This document shows, piece after piece, positions 6,263-14,329 of a stretch of DNA of 18,236 nucleotides. Numbering within the stretch: position 1 is the stretch's first letter; each line of letters begins with the position of its first letter. Made by a program: the position numbers and the translations under genes. The DNA is from an uncultured Ruminococcus sp. (GTDB lineage Bacteria > Bacillota > Clostridia > Oscillospirales > Ruminococcaceae), in NCBI GenBank assembly GCA_900319195.1, contig ONNL01000147.1, positions 1 to 18,236 on the forward strand. The letters are read 5' to 3'. The notes under the pieces were generated by a model that was not told the origin of the DNA, ran no database searches, and was given only the letters and a program-made list of their open reading frames with translations.

Positions 6263-6295
6263 CCCCGTATAAGCAAATTCTTATACGGGGATTTT
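6263..6295 (+). terminator. Intrinsic terminator of the aroA operon
   Basis: CCCCGTATAAG (6263-6273) and CTTATACGGGG (6280-6290) form a perfect 11-bp stem with a 6-base loop, followed by ATTTTAATAAA. The stem starts 12 bases after the DUF4364 stop. The T tract is short, so some read-through toward the galactanase gene is possible; no clear promoter was found between this hairpin and 6332. Confidence 0.82.
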
Positions 6296-6331
6296 AATAA
6301 ACCTCTCAAACCATAAAAAAGGAGTGTTAAA

Positions 6332-7897
6332 ATGAAAAGAAAAACATGGGGACTCAAATCCACAGCAGCACTGCTTGCGGCAGGTCTGTTTCTGAGCTAC
6401 GGAAACGGCTTGCCCTCGGCAGAAAACGCGGCTTCCGCTGCGGAGAGCGGAGACTTCGTCACATTCAACATCGACAAAAGCATAAACGGCGGTATCGCAG
6501 TAAAGGGAGTGGACATATCCTCGGTCATCGCCTGCGAGCAGTCGGGTGTCGTCTACAAGGACGAAAACGGTCAGCCGCAGGACATCTTCAAGACTCTTGC
6601 CGAAAACGACGTGAACTATATCCGTGTACGCGTCTGGAATCACCCCTACGACACCGAGGGCAACAGCTACGGCGGCGGCAACTGCAACACCTACAACGCC
6701 GGACTCATAGGCAAACGCGCTAAGGAATACGGCATGAAGCTCCTAGTTGACCTGCAATACTCGGACTTCTGGGCAGACCCCGACAAGCAGACCGAGCCAA
6801 AAGACTGGACAGGCTACTCGTTTGAATGGAAAAGGGACGCTGTATACAACTACACGGTGTCCGCTCTCACTGAGATACGGGACGCAGGCGCGGACATCGG
6901 CATGGTGCAGATAGGCAACGAGACAAACTGCTTCTTCTGCGGCACCAAGGACATGGACGAAATTGCCGAGCTTTTCAAGTGTGGAATTGCAGGCGCTCAT
7001 GACGTTGACAGGAATATCCTCACTGCTGTGCACTTCGCAAATCCCTCGCTGACAAGCTACTATGAATGGTACGCTCAGAAGCTCAGCGAGCACAGTGTTG
7101 ACTACGATATTTTTGCGACTTCGTATTACTCCTACTGGCACGGCGATACCAACAATCTCACATCAATCCTGAAATCTATCTCCGATAAGTACAACAAATA
7201 CGTCATGGTCGCGGAGACTGCCTATCCCTACACCTCCGAGGACGGCGACAGCTTCGGGAATGCCGTATCATCGGCTTCGGACTCCAATATCATGAGGTAT
7301 GACATCTCCCCCGAGGGACAGGAGAAGGCTGTGCTCGACGCATTCAGAGCAGTCGCGTCAGTAGGTCCGAAGGGCATCGGCGTTTTCTACTGGGAGCCTG
7401 CTTGGATAGGTGTCAGCGGAAATTCCTACTACGAAAACTACGAGCTCTGGCAGAAATACGGAAGCGGCTGGGCGACTGAGACTGCCGCAGAGTACGAAGC
7501 AGATGTCACTCAGGCAGGAGGCTCGTCATACGATAATCAGGCGCTCTTCGATTTCGACGGAAAGCCGCTCCCCTCTCTGTCGGTCTTCAAAAAAGTCCTG
7601 CCCGAGAGCAACAACTATATCCCTCACGATGAGCCCGAGGAGCAGTATATCCCCGGGGACTTCAACAACGACAAAAAGGTGAACTGCTTCGACCTTATTA
7701 TACTGAGGCAGATGCTCACGGACGGTCAGCTCGGCAGTGACAAAAGAAAGCACGCCGACTTCAACAGCAGCGGAGAGATCGACGCATTCGATCTTGAAAT
7801 GCACAACAGCTTCATTCTCGGAGATGTGAGCGATCTCAGCGGAAAACAGAGAGTTTACAATCATCCTGATAACATGAACGATCAAAAAGAAAGATAA
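6332..7897 (+). CDS. Secreted GH53 endo-beta-1,4-galactanase with C-terminal type I dockerin
   Basis: The enzyme cleaves beta-1,4-galactan side chains of pectin (type I arabinogalactan). The 521-residue protein starts with a signal peptide (MKRKTWGLKS, hydrophobic core, small residues near 30-37). The GH53 catalytic domain spans about 55-425: KGVDISSV, YIRVRVWNHP, the acid/base Glu197 in MVQIGNETN, the nucleophile Glu295 in VMVAETAYP, and GVFYWEPAWIG. After a short linker, residues 441-497 form a dockerin with two calcium-loop repeats, GDFNNDKKVNCFDLIILRQM and ADFNSSGEIDAFDLEMHN. The dockerin would anchor the enzyme to cohesins of a cellulosome outside the cell. AAAGGAG lies 9 bases before ATG 6332. 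No cohesin, scaffoldin or sugar transporter gene is nearby. The genus hint comes mainly from this gene. Confidence 0.95.
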   Translation: MKRKTWGLKSTAALLAAGLFLSYGNGLPSAENAASAAESGDFVTFNIDKSINGGIAVKGVDISSVIACEQSGVVYKDENGQPQDIFKTLAENDVNYIRVRVWNHPYDTEGNSYGGGNCNTYNAGLIGKRAKEYGMKLLVDLQYSDFWADPDKQTEPKDWTGYSFEWKRDAVYNYTVSALTEIRDAGADIGMVQIGNETNCFFCGTKDMDEIAELFKCGIAGAHDVDRNILTAVHFANPSLTSYYEWYAQKLSEHSVDYDIFATSYYSYWHGDTNNLTSILKSISDKYNKYVMVAETAYPYTSEDGDSFGNAVSSASDSNIMRYDISPEGQEKAVLDAFRAVASVGPKGIGVFYWEPAWIGVSGNSYYENYELWQKYGSGWATETAAEYEADVTQAGGSSYDNQALFDFDGKPLPSLSVFKKVLPESNNYIPHDEPEEQYIPGDFNNDKKVNCFDLIILRQMLTDGQLGSDKRKHADFNSSGEIDAFDLEMHNSFILGDVSDLSGKQRVYNHPDNMNDQKER

Positions 7898-7919
7898 CAA
7901 TTACAAGGAGGAAGCTCTG

Positions 7920-8444
7920 ATGAAAAAATTTCTTGTTGTGGTAGATATGCAGAAGGACTTCGTTGACGGTGCTCTCGGCACTAAAGAAGCGTGTGCGATA
8001 GTCCCGACGGTATGTAAACGGATACGGTCGCACGAGGGCAGGATATTCGTCACCCTCGACACGCACTTCGATAACTACATGGAAACGGCAGAGGGCAGCA
8101 AGCTCCCCGTGCAGCACTGCATAAAGGACACAGAGGGATGGCAGCTTGATAAAAATGTTAAAGCTGCGCTCTCGGGAAAGAGCTTTGCACTTGTTGAGAA
8201 GAACACCTTCGGCTCGGTAAAGCTGCCCGAGCTTATCAGAAATACAGCAGGCGGAGACGACTTTTCAATTGAACTCATCGGACTTTGCACCGACATCTGC
8301 GTTGTAAGCAATGCTCTCATACTGAAAGCAAATTTCCCCGAAGTGCCGATAACTGTCGTTGAAGACTGCTGTGCAGGAGTCACTCCCGAAAAGCACGCGG
8401 CTGCCATAGAAACAATGAAAAGCTGTCAGATAAACATTGAGTGA
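7920..8444 (+). CDS. pncA: Nicotinamidase (isochorismatase-like cysteine hydrolase)
   Basis: The probable role is hydrolysis of nicotinamide to nicotinate in NAD salvage. The 174-residue protein keeps the family triad: Asp9 in VVVDMQKDF, Lys94 in VEKNTFGS and Cys127 in GLCTDICV. It also has the metal site typical of true nicotinamidases, Asp47 and His49 in TLDTHFDNY plus His66 in PVQHC, which favours nicotinamidase over other isochorismatase-family members. AAGGAGG is 8 bases before ATG 7920. The start is 22 bases after the galactanase stop, with no visible terminator, so co-transcription is possible though the functions differ. The next gene performs the following step, strongly supporting the call. 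Confidence 0.9.
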   Translation: MKKFLVVVDMQKDFVDGALGTKEACAIVPTVCKRIRSHEGRIFVTLDTHFDNYMETAEGSKLPVQHCIKDTEGWQLDKNVKAALSGKSFALVEKNTFGSVKLPELIRNTAGGDDFSIELIGLCTDICVVSNALILKANFPEVPITVVEDCCAGVTPEKHAAAIETMKSCQINIE

Positions 8445-8458
8445 GAAAGGAAACAGCC

Positions 8459-9643
8459 ATGAAACTTGAGCCTATCATCGTATCACTGCTCGATACAGAC
8501 CTTTACAAATTCAACATGGATCAGGTCATCTTCCACAAGCACACCGACCTCTGCGGTCAGTATTTCTTCAAGTGCCGCAACAAAGGCATTGTCTTCACCA
8601 AGGAAATGGAGGACGAGATAAACGCTCAGATCGACCACCTCTGCACACTGACCTTCAAAAAGGAGGAGCTTGATCATCTCCGCTCGATACGCTTCATCAA
8701 GGACGACTATGTGGAGTTTCTCCGCCTGTGGAGACCGATAAGGGACTACGTCACTGTCGGCAGAAGCGGCAATGGCGAGCTCACGGTAGAGGTGAATGGT
8801 CCGCTGTTTTCAGCAATGCAGTTTGAAATATTTCTGCTTGAGATAATCAACGAGGTCTATTTCAGAATGAACTTCGACTACGAAAAGCTCCGCCGCTCTG
8901 CTGAGGAAAGGCTCGATGCCAAGATAAAGGCGCTGAACGAAAAATACACATTCAAATTTGCTGAATTCGGATGCCGCAGAAGACTATCGCGCGAGTGGCA
9001 GGACGTTGTCGTTAAGCGGCTCGCAACCGAGACTGACAAGTGCATAGGCACCTCGAATGTCTACCTCGCAATGAAGTATAACTTGACTCCAATCGGCACC
9101 TATGCTCACGAATATGTGCAGATGTATCAGGGAATCGACAAGATACCGCTCGCTTTCACGAATTACTATGCCATGAAGGACTGGTACGACGAATATCAGG
9201 GCGATAACGGCACTGCTCTTACTGATACGGTAACGACCGACCTCTTCCTCATGGACTTCAATCGCTCTATGGTCAACAACTACACGGGTGTCCGCCACGA
9301 CAGCGGCGACCCATACGAATGGGGAGAGAAGATGATAAAGCACTACGAAAGCTACGGTGTTGACCCCAAGACCAAGCTCCTGCTTTTCAGCGACAGCCTT
9401 GATTTTGACAGAGCTCAGGCGCTCTACGAGCACTTCAGGGACAGAGCAAGGGTCTCATTCGGTATCGGCACCTACTGCTCAAATGACACCGAGGAGGACG
9501 CTCTCAACATTGTCATAAAGCTCCAGTACGTAAACGGCAGACCTGTTGCAAAGCTGTCCGACACTCCGGGAAAGGCTATGTGTAGGGACGAACAGTATCT
9601 CGAATATCTGCGCAGGTCAGTGGAATTCAGACTCTCAAGATAA
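8459..9643 (+). CDS. pncB: Nicotinate phosphoribosyltransferase
   Basis: PncB converts nicotinate and PRPP to nicotinate mononucleotide, using ATP. The 394-residue protein shows the family motifs: LLDTDLYKFNMDQVIF near the start, GPLFSAMQFEIFLLEIINE, EFGCRRRLS, GTSNVYLAMKYNLTPIGTYAHE with the His217 that is phosphorylated in characterised enzymes, GVRHDSGDPYEWGEK, LLFSDSLD and FGIGTYCSND. ATG 8459 is chosen because AAAGGAAA lies 5-6 bases upstream; a GTG at 8441 is in frame but overlaps the pncA stop and lacks a good ribosome site. It forms a two-gene NAD salvage unit with pncA. Confidence 0.96.
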   Translation: MKLEPIIVSLLDTDLYKFNMDQVIFHKHTDLCGQYFFKCRNKGIVFTKEMEDEINAQIDHLCTLTFKKEELDHLRSIRFIKDDYVEFLRLWRPIRDYVTVGRSGNGELTVEVNGPLFSAMQFEIFLLEIINEVYFRMNFDYEKLRRSAEERLDAKIKALNEKYTFKFAEFGCRRRLSREWQDVVVKRLATETDKCIGTSNVYLAMKYNLTPIGTYAHEYVQMYQGIDKIPLAFTNYYAMKDWYDEYQGDNGTALTDTVTTDLFLMDFNRSMVNNYTGVRHDSGDPYEWGEKMIKHYESYGVDPKTKLLLFSDSLDFDRAQALYEHFRDRARVSFGIGTYCSNDTEEDALNIVIKLQYVNGRPVAKLSDTPGKAMCRDEQYLEYLRRSVEFRLSR

Positions 9644-9793
9644 GCAAAGCACCGCAGAGGGATTATGCTTCGGGGTGCCTGCAAATGTGGATTTTCTCCT
9701 TATCTGTACCTATGAGGCTAATGGAGAGGATCCCGAGCTTGTGGTCTATAAGAAAAGGTAGTGTGGCAAATCCAAATTTATACAAACAAAAAT

Positions 9794-9837
9794 AACTCCA
9801 TAGCACTTCTGACCATTATCGGAAATGCTATGGAGTT
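9794..9837. terminator. Bidirectional terminator between pncB and the can operon
   Basis: AACTCCATAGCA (9794-9805) and TGCTATGGAGTT (9826-9837) form a perfect 12-bp stem with a 20-base loop. The + strand continues TTAC (short T tract); on the - strand the stem is followed by ATTTTTGTTTG, a good T tract. It therefore ends the long leftward operon well and the rightward pncB transcript less strongly. Confidence 0.85.
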
Positions 9838-9845
9838 TTACTTCT

Positions 9846-9867
9846 ATATGCCTGTCCACAGGCATAT
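9846..9867 (-). other. Hairpin directly after the carbonic anhydrase stop
   Basis: ATATGCCTG (9846-9854) and CAGGCATAT (9859-9867) form a perfect 9-bp stem around TCCA. It starts two bases after the carbonic anhydrase stop on the - strand and lies 8 bases before the terminator stem. It lacks its own T run, so it may protect the mRNA 3' end or assist the neighbouring terminator. Confidence 0.6.
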
Positions 9868-9869
9868 TC

Positions 9870-10442
9870 TCATATAAATTCGACCTCTCCGCTGTCAAGG
9901 TGGTATATCGCAGGCAGGACCTTTAGTCCGTGCTCCTTTTCATCATTCTGTATCGTAAGACTTCTCTCGATCATCTCACAGCTGTGCTTGACATTCAGAC
10001 GGCAGGCTTTGAACTCGTCCCTTTCCCCACCTATCGCCGCGGATATCTCGTCCGTTATATACTTGATATACCCGTCGGGCTCATGGTTCATTGCCGCGTC
10101 AACAGCTCCGCAATGGTCGTGACCGAGCACAACTATAAGACCTGTCCCGAGGTGGTCTGCGGCATATTCGATACTGCCGAGCTGGTGCGAGTCAATGACA
10201 TTTCCTGCAACTCTTATAACAAAGAGGTCGCCGATGCCGGCCGAAAATATCAGCTCGGGAACAACTCTTGAGTCCGAACAGGTAATGATGATGGCATACG
10301 GGTGCTGACCATTCTCACTGAATGATTTTAGATGTGCCGCGGAGGTGTCCGACGTATACCTGTCGTTCCTTATATATTCACGATTTCCGCTGATAAGACG
10401 CTCCTTCGCGTCATTGGCACTTATTAAATATTCCTGCATCAT
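9870..10442 (-). CDS. Beta-class carbonic anhydrase
   Basis: The enzyme interconverts CO2 and bicarbonate with zinc. The 190-residue protein shows the beta-class signatures: ITCSDSRVVPE with Cys55, Asp57 and Arg59, VIRVAGNVID, GSIEYAADHLG, and LGHDHCGAV with His108 and Cys111. The zinc ligands (Cys, His, Cys) and the Asp-Arg pair are all present, so activity is expected. AGGAG precedes two consecutive ATG codons (10442 and 10439), and either could be the start. It is the last gene of the long leftward operon, 12 bases after the membrane protein gene, and ends at the hairpin pair at 9794-9867. Confidence 0.94.
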   Translation of the reverse strand: MMQEYLISANDAKERLISGNREYIRNDRYTSDTSAAHLKSFSENGQHPYAIIITCSDSRVVPELIFSAGIGDLFVIRVAGNVIDSHQLGSIEYAADHLGTGLIVVLGHDHCGAVDAAMNHEPDGYIKYITDEISAAIGGERDEFKACRLNVKHSCEMIERSLTIQNDEKEHGLKVLPAIYHLDSGEVEFI

Positions 10443-10454
10443 CTTTTCTCCTGT

Positions 10455-11009
10455 CTACGCAAGGTCAACGAGCGAATCGTCCTTTTCGGTAGCCTTTTCA
10501 GCAGTAGCTTTTTCACCGTTTGACTCGGTGGGAGTCTCAGCATTTTCCGCCTTCTGCGACTCATATGACTTTACAAAATCCCTGAACAAGCTGTCAAAGC
10601 TGTCATAGCCGAGCGAATCCCAGTACATATCATATTTCTTGTCCTTATACTTGTCATAATATGCGGGGATAGTGCCGTCCGCGTTATATTCGGCAATTAT
10701 CCGGTCGTCATTCCTTATGAAATACTCGAAATCGGGATAGACCTTAATGACAAACGCAACGTACAGCGAAAATATCACCGCTGAGATAACGGACGCAACT
10801 ATCGAGACTATTGCCATTATCTTGCCCCTGCGGTGCTGTACAAGTGACATTATCGCAAATATCAGCGCTATCGGCACACATATAAAGCTGAGCAGACTGT
10901 TGAACAGCAGCAGATTCACAAGGCTGATTATCAAAGCAGCAACAGCAAGTCCTATACTGCTTTGCTTCGGGTCGGTATATTCGGTTTCGTTTGTAACATA
11001 CTCGCTCAT
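10455..11009 (-). CDS. Small membrane protein, DUF4190-like
   Basis: The 184-residue protein has two or three hydrophobic segments in its first half: about residues 18-36 and 40-55, then about 63-88 after a short basic loop (VQHRRGK). A charged soluble part follows, with YDKYKDKKYDMYWDSLGYDS, and an Ala/Glu/Lys-rich, probably disordered tail. The N-terminal pair of helices resembles the DUF4190 type, which has no assigned function known to me. AGGGGGAA precedes ATG 11009. It sits between metA and the carbonic anhydrase gene in the same operon with gaps of 12-21 bases. No function is proposed. Confidence 0.75.
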   Translation of the reverse strand: MSEYVTNETEYTDPKQSSIGLAVAALIISLVNLLLFNSLLSFICVPIALIFAIMSLVQHRRGKIMAIVSIVASVISAVIFSLYVAFVIKVYPDFEYFIRNDDRIIAEYNADGTIPAYYDKYKDKKYDMYWDSLGYDSFDSLFRDFVKSYESQKAENAETPTESNGEKATAEKATEKDDSLVDLA

Positions 11010-11030
11010 AACAATTCCCCCTGTTTGCTT

Positions 11031-11978
11031 TTACAGATTCGTTTCCCAGTTCCAGTTGCGTATTTCAAGCTCGTCAAGATTATACGGAGTTTTCTGGTAT
11101 ACACAGTAGTTTATCCAGTTTGAGAACAGGAGATTACCCGTACTTCTCCAGCTGAAAACAGGAACATTATCGGGGTCGTCATTCGGGAAATAATTATACG
11201 GTATCTGAATATCTATACCCTTGCTGACATCTCTGCGGTATTCATTTGCAATAGTCTCACGGTCATATTCGGAGTGACCTGTGATGAAATACTGTCTGCC
11301 GTTCTTATTGGCAACGATGTGAACTCCCGAAATATCGGACGATGTAAGTATCTCAAGCTGAGGTATCCTGTCAATGTCCTCGCGTCTGACCTCGGTATTC
11401 CTTGAATGAGGGACATAGAATATATCGTCGAAGCCCCTCAGGAGCTGACAGTTGCTCACCTCTGCCCTATGCGGAAAAATACCGAACATCTTCTGCTTCA
11501 AGGGATACTTCGGAATGCCGAAATGATAGTAGAGTCCGGCCTGTGCCGCCCAGCAGATATAAAGTGATGAGAAAACGTGAGTTTTCGACCATTCCATTAT
11601 CTGCTTCATCTCATTCCAGTAATCGACCTCTTCATATTCGAGCAGTTCAACAGGTGCACCCGTGATTATCATTCCGTCATAGCGGTTATCCTTTATCTCG
11701 TCAAAGGTCTTGTAAAACTCCTCCATATGATACTCAGAGGTATGACGCGATGTATGCGATGCCATCTGTACAAGCTCTATATCCACCTGAAGCGGCGTAT
11801 TACTGAGCAGCCTCATAAGCTGACACTCTGTCTCTATCTTTTTAGGCATGATGTTGACAATGACTACCTTGAGCGGACGTATATCCTGATGTTCCGCTCT
11901 GTCCTTGTCCATTACAAATATATTTTCCTCACTGAGCGTTCTGAACGCAGGCAGCTCAGAAGAAATTTTTATCGGCAA
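11031..11978 (-). CDS. metA: Homoserine O-acetyltransferase (MetA family)
   Basis: MetA acylates homoserine as the first committed step of methionine synthesis. The 315-residue protein has the nucleophile Cys142 in YICWAAQAG, the catalytic His235 and Glu237 in ITGHSEYDRE, and Glu111 in ITGAPVEL. By published MetA structure-function work, Glu at 111 goes with acetyl-CoA and Gly with succinyl-CoA, so the acetyl form is predicted despite the family's usual succinyl name. The start codon is TTG (11978-11976), with AAAGGA about 9 bases upstream; MPIKISSELPAF matches the family N-terminus. No SAM riboswitch or T-box lies ahead of it, only 26 bases after the preceding gene, so control would come from the operon promoter. 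Confidence 0.95.
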   Translation of the reverse strand: MPIKISSELPAFRTLSEENIFVMDKDRAEHQDIRPLKVVIVNIMPKKIETECQLMRLLSNTPLQVDIELVQMASHTSRHTSEYHMEEFYKTFDEIKDNRYDGMIITGAPVELLEYEEVDYWNEMKQIMEWSKTHVFSSLYICWAAQAGLYYHFGIPKYPLKQKMFGIFPHRAEVSNCQLLRGFDDIFYVPHSRNTEVRREDIDRIPQLEILTSSDISGVHIVANKNGRQYFITGHSEYDRETIANEYRRDVSKGIDIQIPYNYFPNDDPDNVPVFSWRSTGNLLFSNWINYCVYQKTPYNLDELEIRNWNWETNL

Positions 11979-12004
11979 AACTATCTATCCTTTCCTTTGG
12001 TAAA

Positions 12005-12382
12005 TCATGAAGAACGTTTGCACTCGCTGCAGCCGTTCATAAATCTTTCTATATTCTCGGAGATTATCTCGTCAGATGAAATGAATCTCAGCTTTCTGAG
12101 AGCTGTGAGACCTTCACTGTCAGCAAGCCTGAATTCAACGGTATTAATACCCTTTATCGTGCTTTTCAGCATTACCGAGCGCACAAGTCCGTCACAGAGC
12201 ATGAGCTGTCCGCCGTCATCATAGGCATAGACAACGGTCTTGCTGCGCTCATAGGAATATGCGATATATCCGCAGACCTCTCCCCTGTCAAGAGCTTCGG
12301 TGATGTGCAGATCAACATCGCCTGCCCATTTACGAACGTCCTCATAGCCGCCCTCTGTAAGCTTTTCCTGTATCTCGAGCAT
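12005..12382 (-). CDS. Conserved small protein of unknown function, coupled to rluB
   Basis: The 125-residue soluble protein has no function I can assign. Visible parts are an N-terminal MLEIQEKL, a beta-rich middle (VCGYIAYSYERSKTVVYAYD), a segment MLCDGLVRSVMLKSTIKGI followed by VEFRLAD, an LRFISSDE segment, and a C-terminal FMNGCSECK with a CxxC pair. The strand-helix alternation is somewhat like half of a GNAT acetyltransferase, but no acetyl-CoA loop is visible. Its ATG follows the rluB TAA with no gap (TAAATG), so translation is probably coupled. A role near rRNA modification or metal binding would be speculation. Confidence 0.75.
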   Translation of the reverse strand: MLEIQEKLTEGGYEDVRKWAGDVDLHITEALDRGEVCGYIAYSYERSKTVVYAYDDGGQLMLCDGLVRSVMLKSTIKGINTVEFRLADSEGLTALRKLRFISSDEIISENIERFMNGCSECKRSS

Positions 12383-13114
12383 TTACTTTTCCTTTCCTAT
12401 CGCATTTCGGATAGCTTTCAGCTCCTCGGCAGTAAGCTCACGGTATGAACCCGGCTTCAGCATACCGAGCTTCAGCGGTCCCACGCTTACACGGCGCAGA
12501 CGTGCGACATCAAGTCCTACCGCTTCGCACATCTTACGTATCTGACGATTTCTGCCCTCGCGGATAGTCATCAGGAGCACAACTCTCCCGGGCTCCTTGG
12601 TCTTGACAATAACTGTGGCAGGGAGCGTCTTTTTGCCGTCTATCTCAACGCCCTCACTGAGCTGTATTAACTGCTCATCATTGATGTCGGGACGGACAGT
12701 AACTCGATAGGTCTTTGAGATATGACGGCTCGGGTGCATTATGTCATTGGCAAATGCTCCGTCATTTGTAAACAGCAGAAGTCCCTCGGAATTGCGGTCA
12801 AGACGTCCGACGGGGTAAACTCTCTCCTCAACCTCTGTGAGAAGGTCCATTACACAGCGTCTGTCGAGCTCGTCGGAGACTGTCGTAACATAGCCACGCG
12901 GCTTGTTCATCATAATATAGACAAAGCTTCTCTTTCTCGGGAGATATATGCGCTCGCCGTCAATGGTGATAATGTCCTTGTTGGAGCACTTGTCACCGAG
13001 ACTGACCGGGTGTCCGTTGACCTTGACCTTTCCCTTTGTGATAAGCTCCTCAGCCTTTCGGCGCGAGCAATAGCCGCAGTCGGCAATCATTTTCTGAACT
13101 CTTATTTTTTCCAC
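12383..13114 (-). CDS. rluB: 23S rRNA pseudouridine synthase, RluB/RsuA family
   Basis: The enzyme isomerises a uridine of ribosomal RNA. The 243-residue protein has an N-terminal S4 RNA-binding domain (residues 3 to about 60: VQKMIADCGYCSRRKAEELI, KVKVNG) and a catalytic domain with YIMMNKPRGYVTT, the catalytic Asp106 in PVGRLDRNSEGLLLF, SKTYRVTV, MTIREGRNRQIRKM and LRRVSVGPLKLG. RluB (U2605 of 23S rRNA) is favoured over RsuA by its place next to scpAB and dacF, as in B. subtilis. The start is GTG (13114), with purine-rich sequence upstream. It lies 17 bases after dacF. Confidence 0.93.
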   Translation of the reverse strand: MEKIRVQKMIADCGYCSRRKAEELITKGKVKVNGHPVSLGDKCSNKDIITIDGERIYLPRKRSFVYIMMNKPRGYVTTVSDELDRRCVMDLLTEVEERVYPVGRLDRNSEGLLLFTNDGAFANDIMHPSRHISKTYRVTVRPDINDEQLIQLSEGVEIDGKKTLPATVIVKTKEPGRVVLLMTIREGRNRQIRKMCEAVGLDVARLRRVSVGPLKLGMLKPGSYRELTAEELKAIRNAIGKEK

Positions 13115-13131
13115 TTCTTCACCGTTTCCTC

Positions 13132-14277
13132 TCAGAATACTGCTTTTATTATCCTATACAGCAGACTCGTCGGTCTGCGCTTATTTGCTTTTTTATCGGG
13201 CTTGCAATCAGCATCTTCACTCGCATACAACGGGACACGCTTGACTTCCCTGTCATTCAGAAGTATCGCAAGCTGAGCAAGCTTCCCGCCCTTTTTTATC
13301 GGCGCATACACAAATGGCGAAGATATGAGCTTAAAGCTGAAATCGTCACCTGCCGCCGAAAAGGATGTGACGTTCAAATCGTCCTCACAGGCTGTCAGAC
13401 CGACCTTTTCAGTCTCCGCACCGACAACCTCTATGCTCATATCATCGGGCACTTCAACGCTGACAGTATTTACCGCACCGAAGGCGTAGTCATACAGCTT
13501 CATGTGGTCGTCCCAGTCGCTGCGGTCATTGAGCGTTACACAGATGAGGTCCTTGCCGTCACGCTCACAGGCTGACACGAGACACCGTCCCGCTTCGTCG
13601 GTAAAACCAGTTTTTACGCCGTATACGCCACCATACATCGACAGGAGCTTATTTGTATTTTTCAGCCACCGCTCATACGGCGGATTTCCAAACTCCACCT
13701 TTTTTGAGGTGCATGAGCAAATCTCACGAAAGGTCTCATTTTTGAGAGCCTCACGCGCAAGTATCGCCATATCATAAGCGGACGAGCCGTGTCCCTCGCC
13801 CTCAAGTCCCGACGGAGTTACGAAATAGGTATGCGAAAGCCCAAGCTCACGGGCTTTGTCGTTCATCATGTCCGCAAACGCCTCAATGCTGCCTGCAAGC
13901 TTTACCGCAGCAGCATTAGCCGCGTCGTTTCCCGAGGGCAGAAGCATTCCGCAGCAGAGCGCATATTTTGTGACGATATCGCCCTCCTGCAAGCCCATTG
14001 ACGAGCCCTCGACCTTTATCGCTTCGCTGTCCACGACAAACGGTTCATAGAGTCCGCCGCTTTCAAGGCACAGCAGAGTCGTCATTATCTTCGTCGTGCT
14101 TGCCATAGGGAGCTTTTCGTCCTCGTTGAGACCATACACGATCTCACCTGTGTCCGCGGAGATAACAACAGCCGCTTTCGCTGAAATTTCGTGGACTGCC
14201 GCCGCTTCTACACCTATGCCGTCCGATACATTCAATAATATAATTACAACAGAAATAAGAAATACAAGTTTTTTCAT
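13132..14277 (-). CDS. dacF: D-alanyl-D-alanine carboxypeptidase (low-molecular-weight PBP, DacF/DacB type)
   Basis: The enzyme removes the terminal D-Ala of peptidoglycan stem peptides outside the membrane. The 381-residue protein begins with a signal peptide (MKKLVFLISVVIILLNVS). It carries the three penicillin-binding motifs: SxxK as ASTTKIM (Ser60, Lys63), SxN as PSGNDAAN (Ser115, Asn117) and KTG as GVKTGFTDEAG (Lys222). After about residue 260 comes the C-terminal beta domain (VPDDMSIEVV onward), then a basic tail (KPDKKANKRR). ATG 14277 is preferred over the in-frame ATG at 14292 because GGAGG lies 8 bases before it and overlaps the earlier ATG. The assignment between DacF and DacB is by context only. 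Confidence 0.93.
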   Translation of the reverse strand: MKKLVFLISVVIILLNVSDGIGVEAAAVHEISAKAAVVISADTGEIVYGLNEDEKLPMASTTKIMTTLLCLESGGLYEPFVVDSEAIKVEGSSMGLQEGDIVTKYALCCGMLLPSGNDAANAAAVKLAGSIEAFADMMNDKARELGLSHTYFVTPSGLEGEGHGSSAYDMAILAREALKNETFREICSCTSKKVEFGNPPYERWLKNTNKLLSMYGGVYGVKTGFTDEAGRCLVSACERDGKDLICVTLNDRSDWDDHMKLYDYAFGAVNTVSVEVPDDMSIEVVGAETEKVGLTACEDDLNVTSFSAAGDDFSFKLISSPFVYAPIKKGGKLAQLAILLNDREVKRVPLYASEDADCKPDKKANKRRPTSLLYRIIKAVF

Positions 14278-14292
14278 TCCGCATACCTCCAT

Positions 14293-14307
14293 ATATCCTA
14301 TGGATAT
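14293..14307. repeat. Inverted repeat ahead of dacF
   Basis: ATATCC (14293-14298) and GGATAT (14302-14307) are separated by three bases. On the - strand the repeat lies immediately before the GGAGG ribosome site of dacF, within the 52-base gap after gerW. It could form a small hairpin that affects dacF translation, or be chance. Confidence 0.35.
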
Positions 14308-14329
14308 GCGGAAAAACTCCGTCTTATGT

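Noticed and set aside
9644..9793. Possible small gene or gene remnant after pncB (a frame ending at 9761 with tail GEDPELVVYKKR)
   Set aside because: The part beyond pncB has about 39 codons, no ATG with a ribosome site and no recognised family. I see nothing else in this stretch besides a weak GCACC/GGTGC pairing without a T tract.
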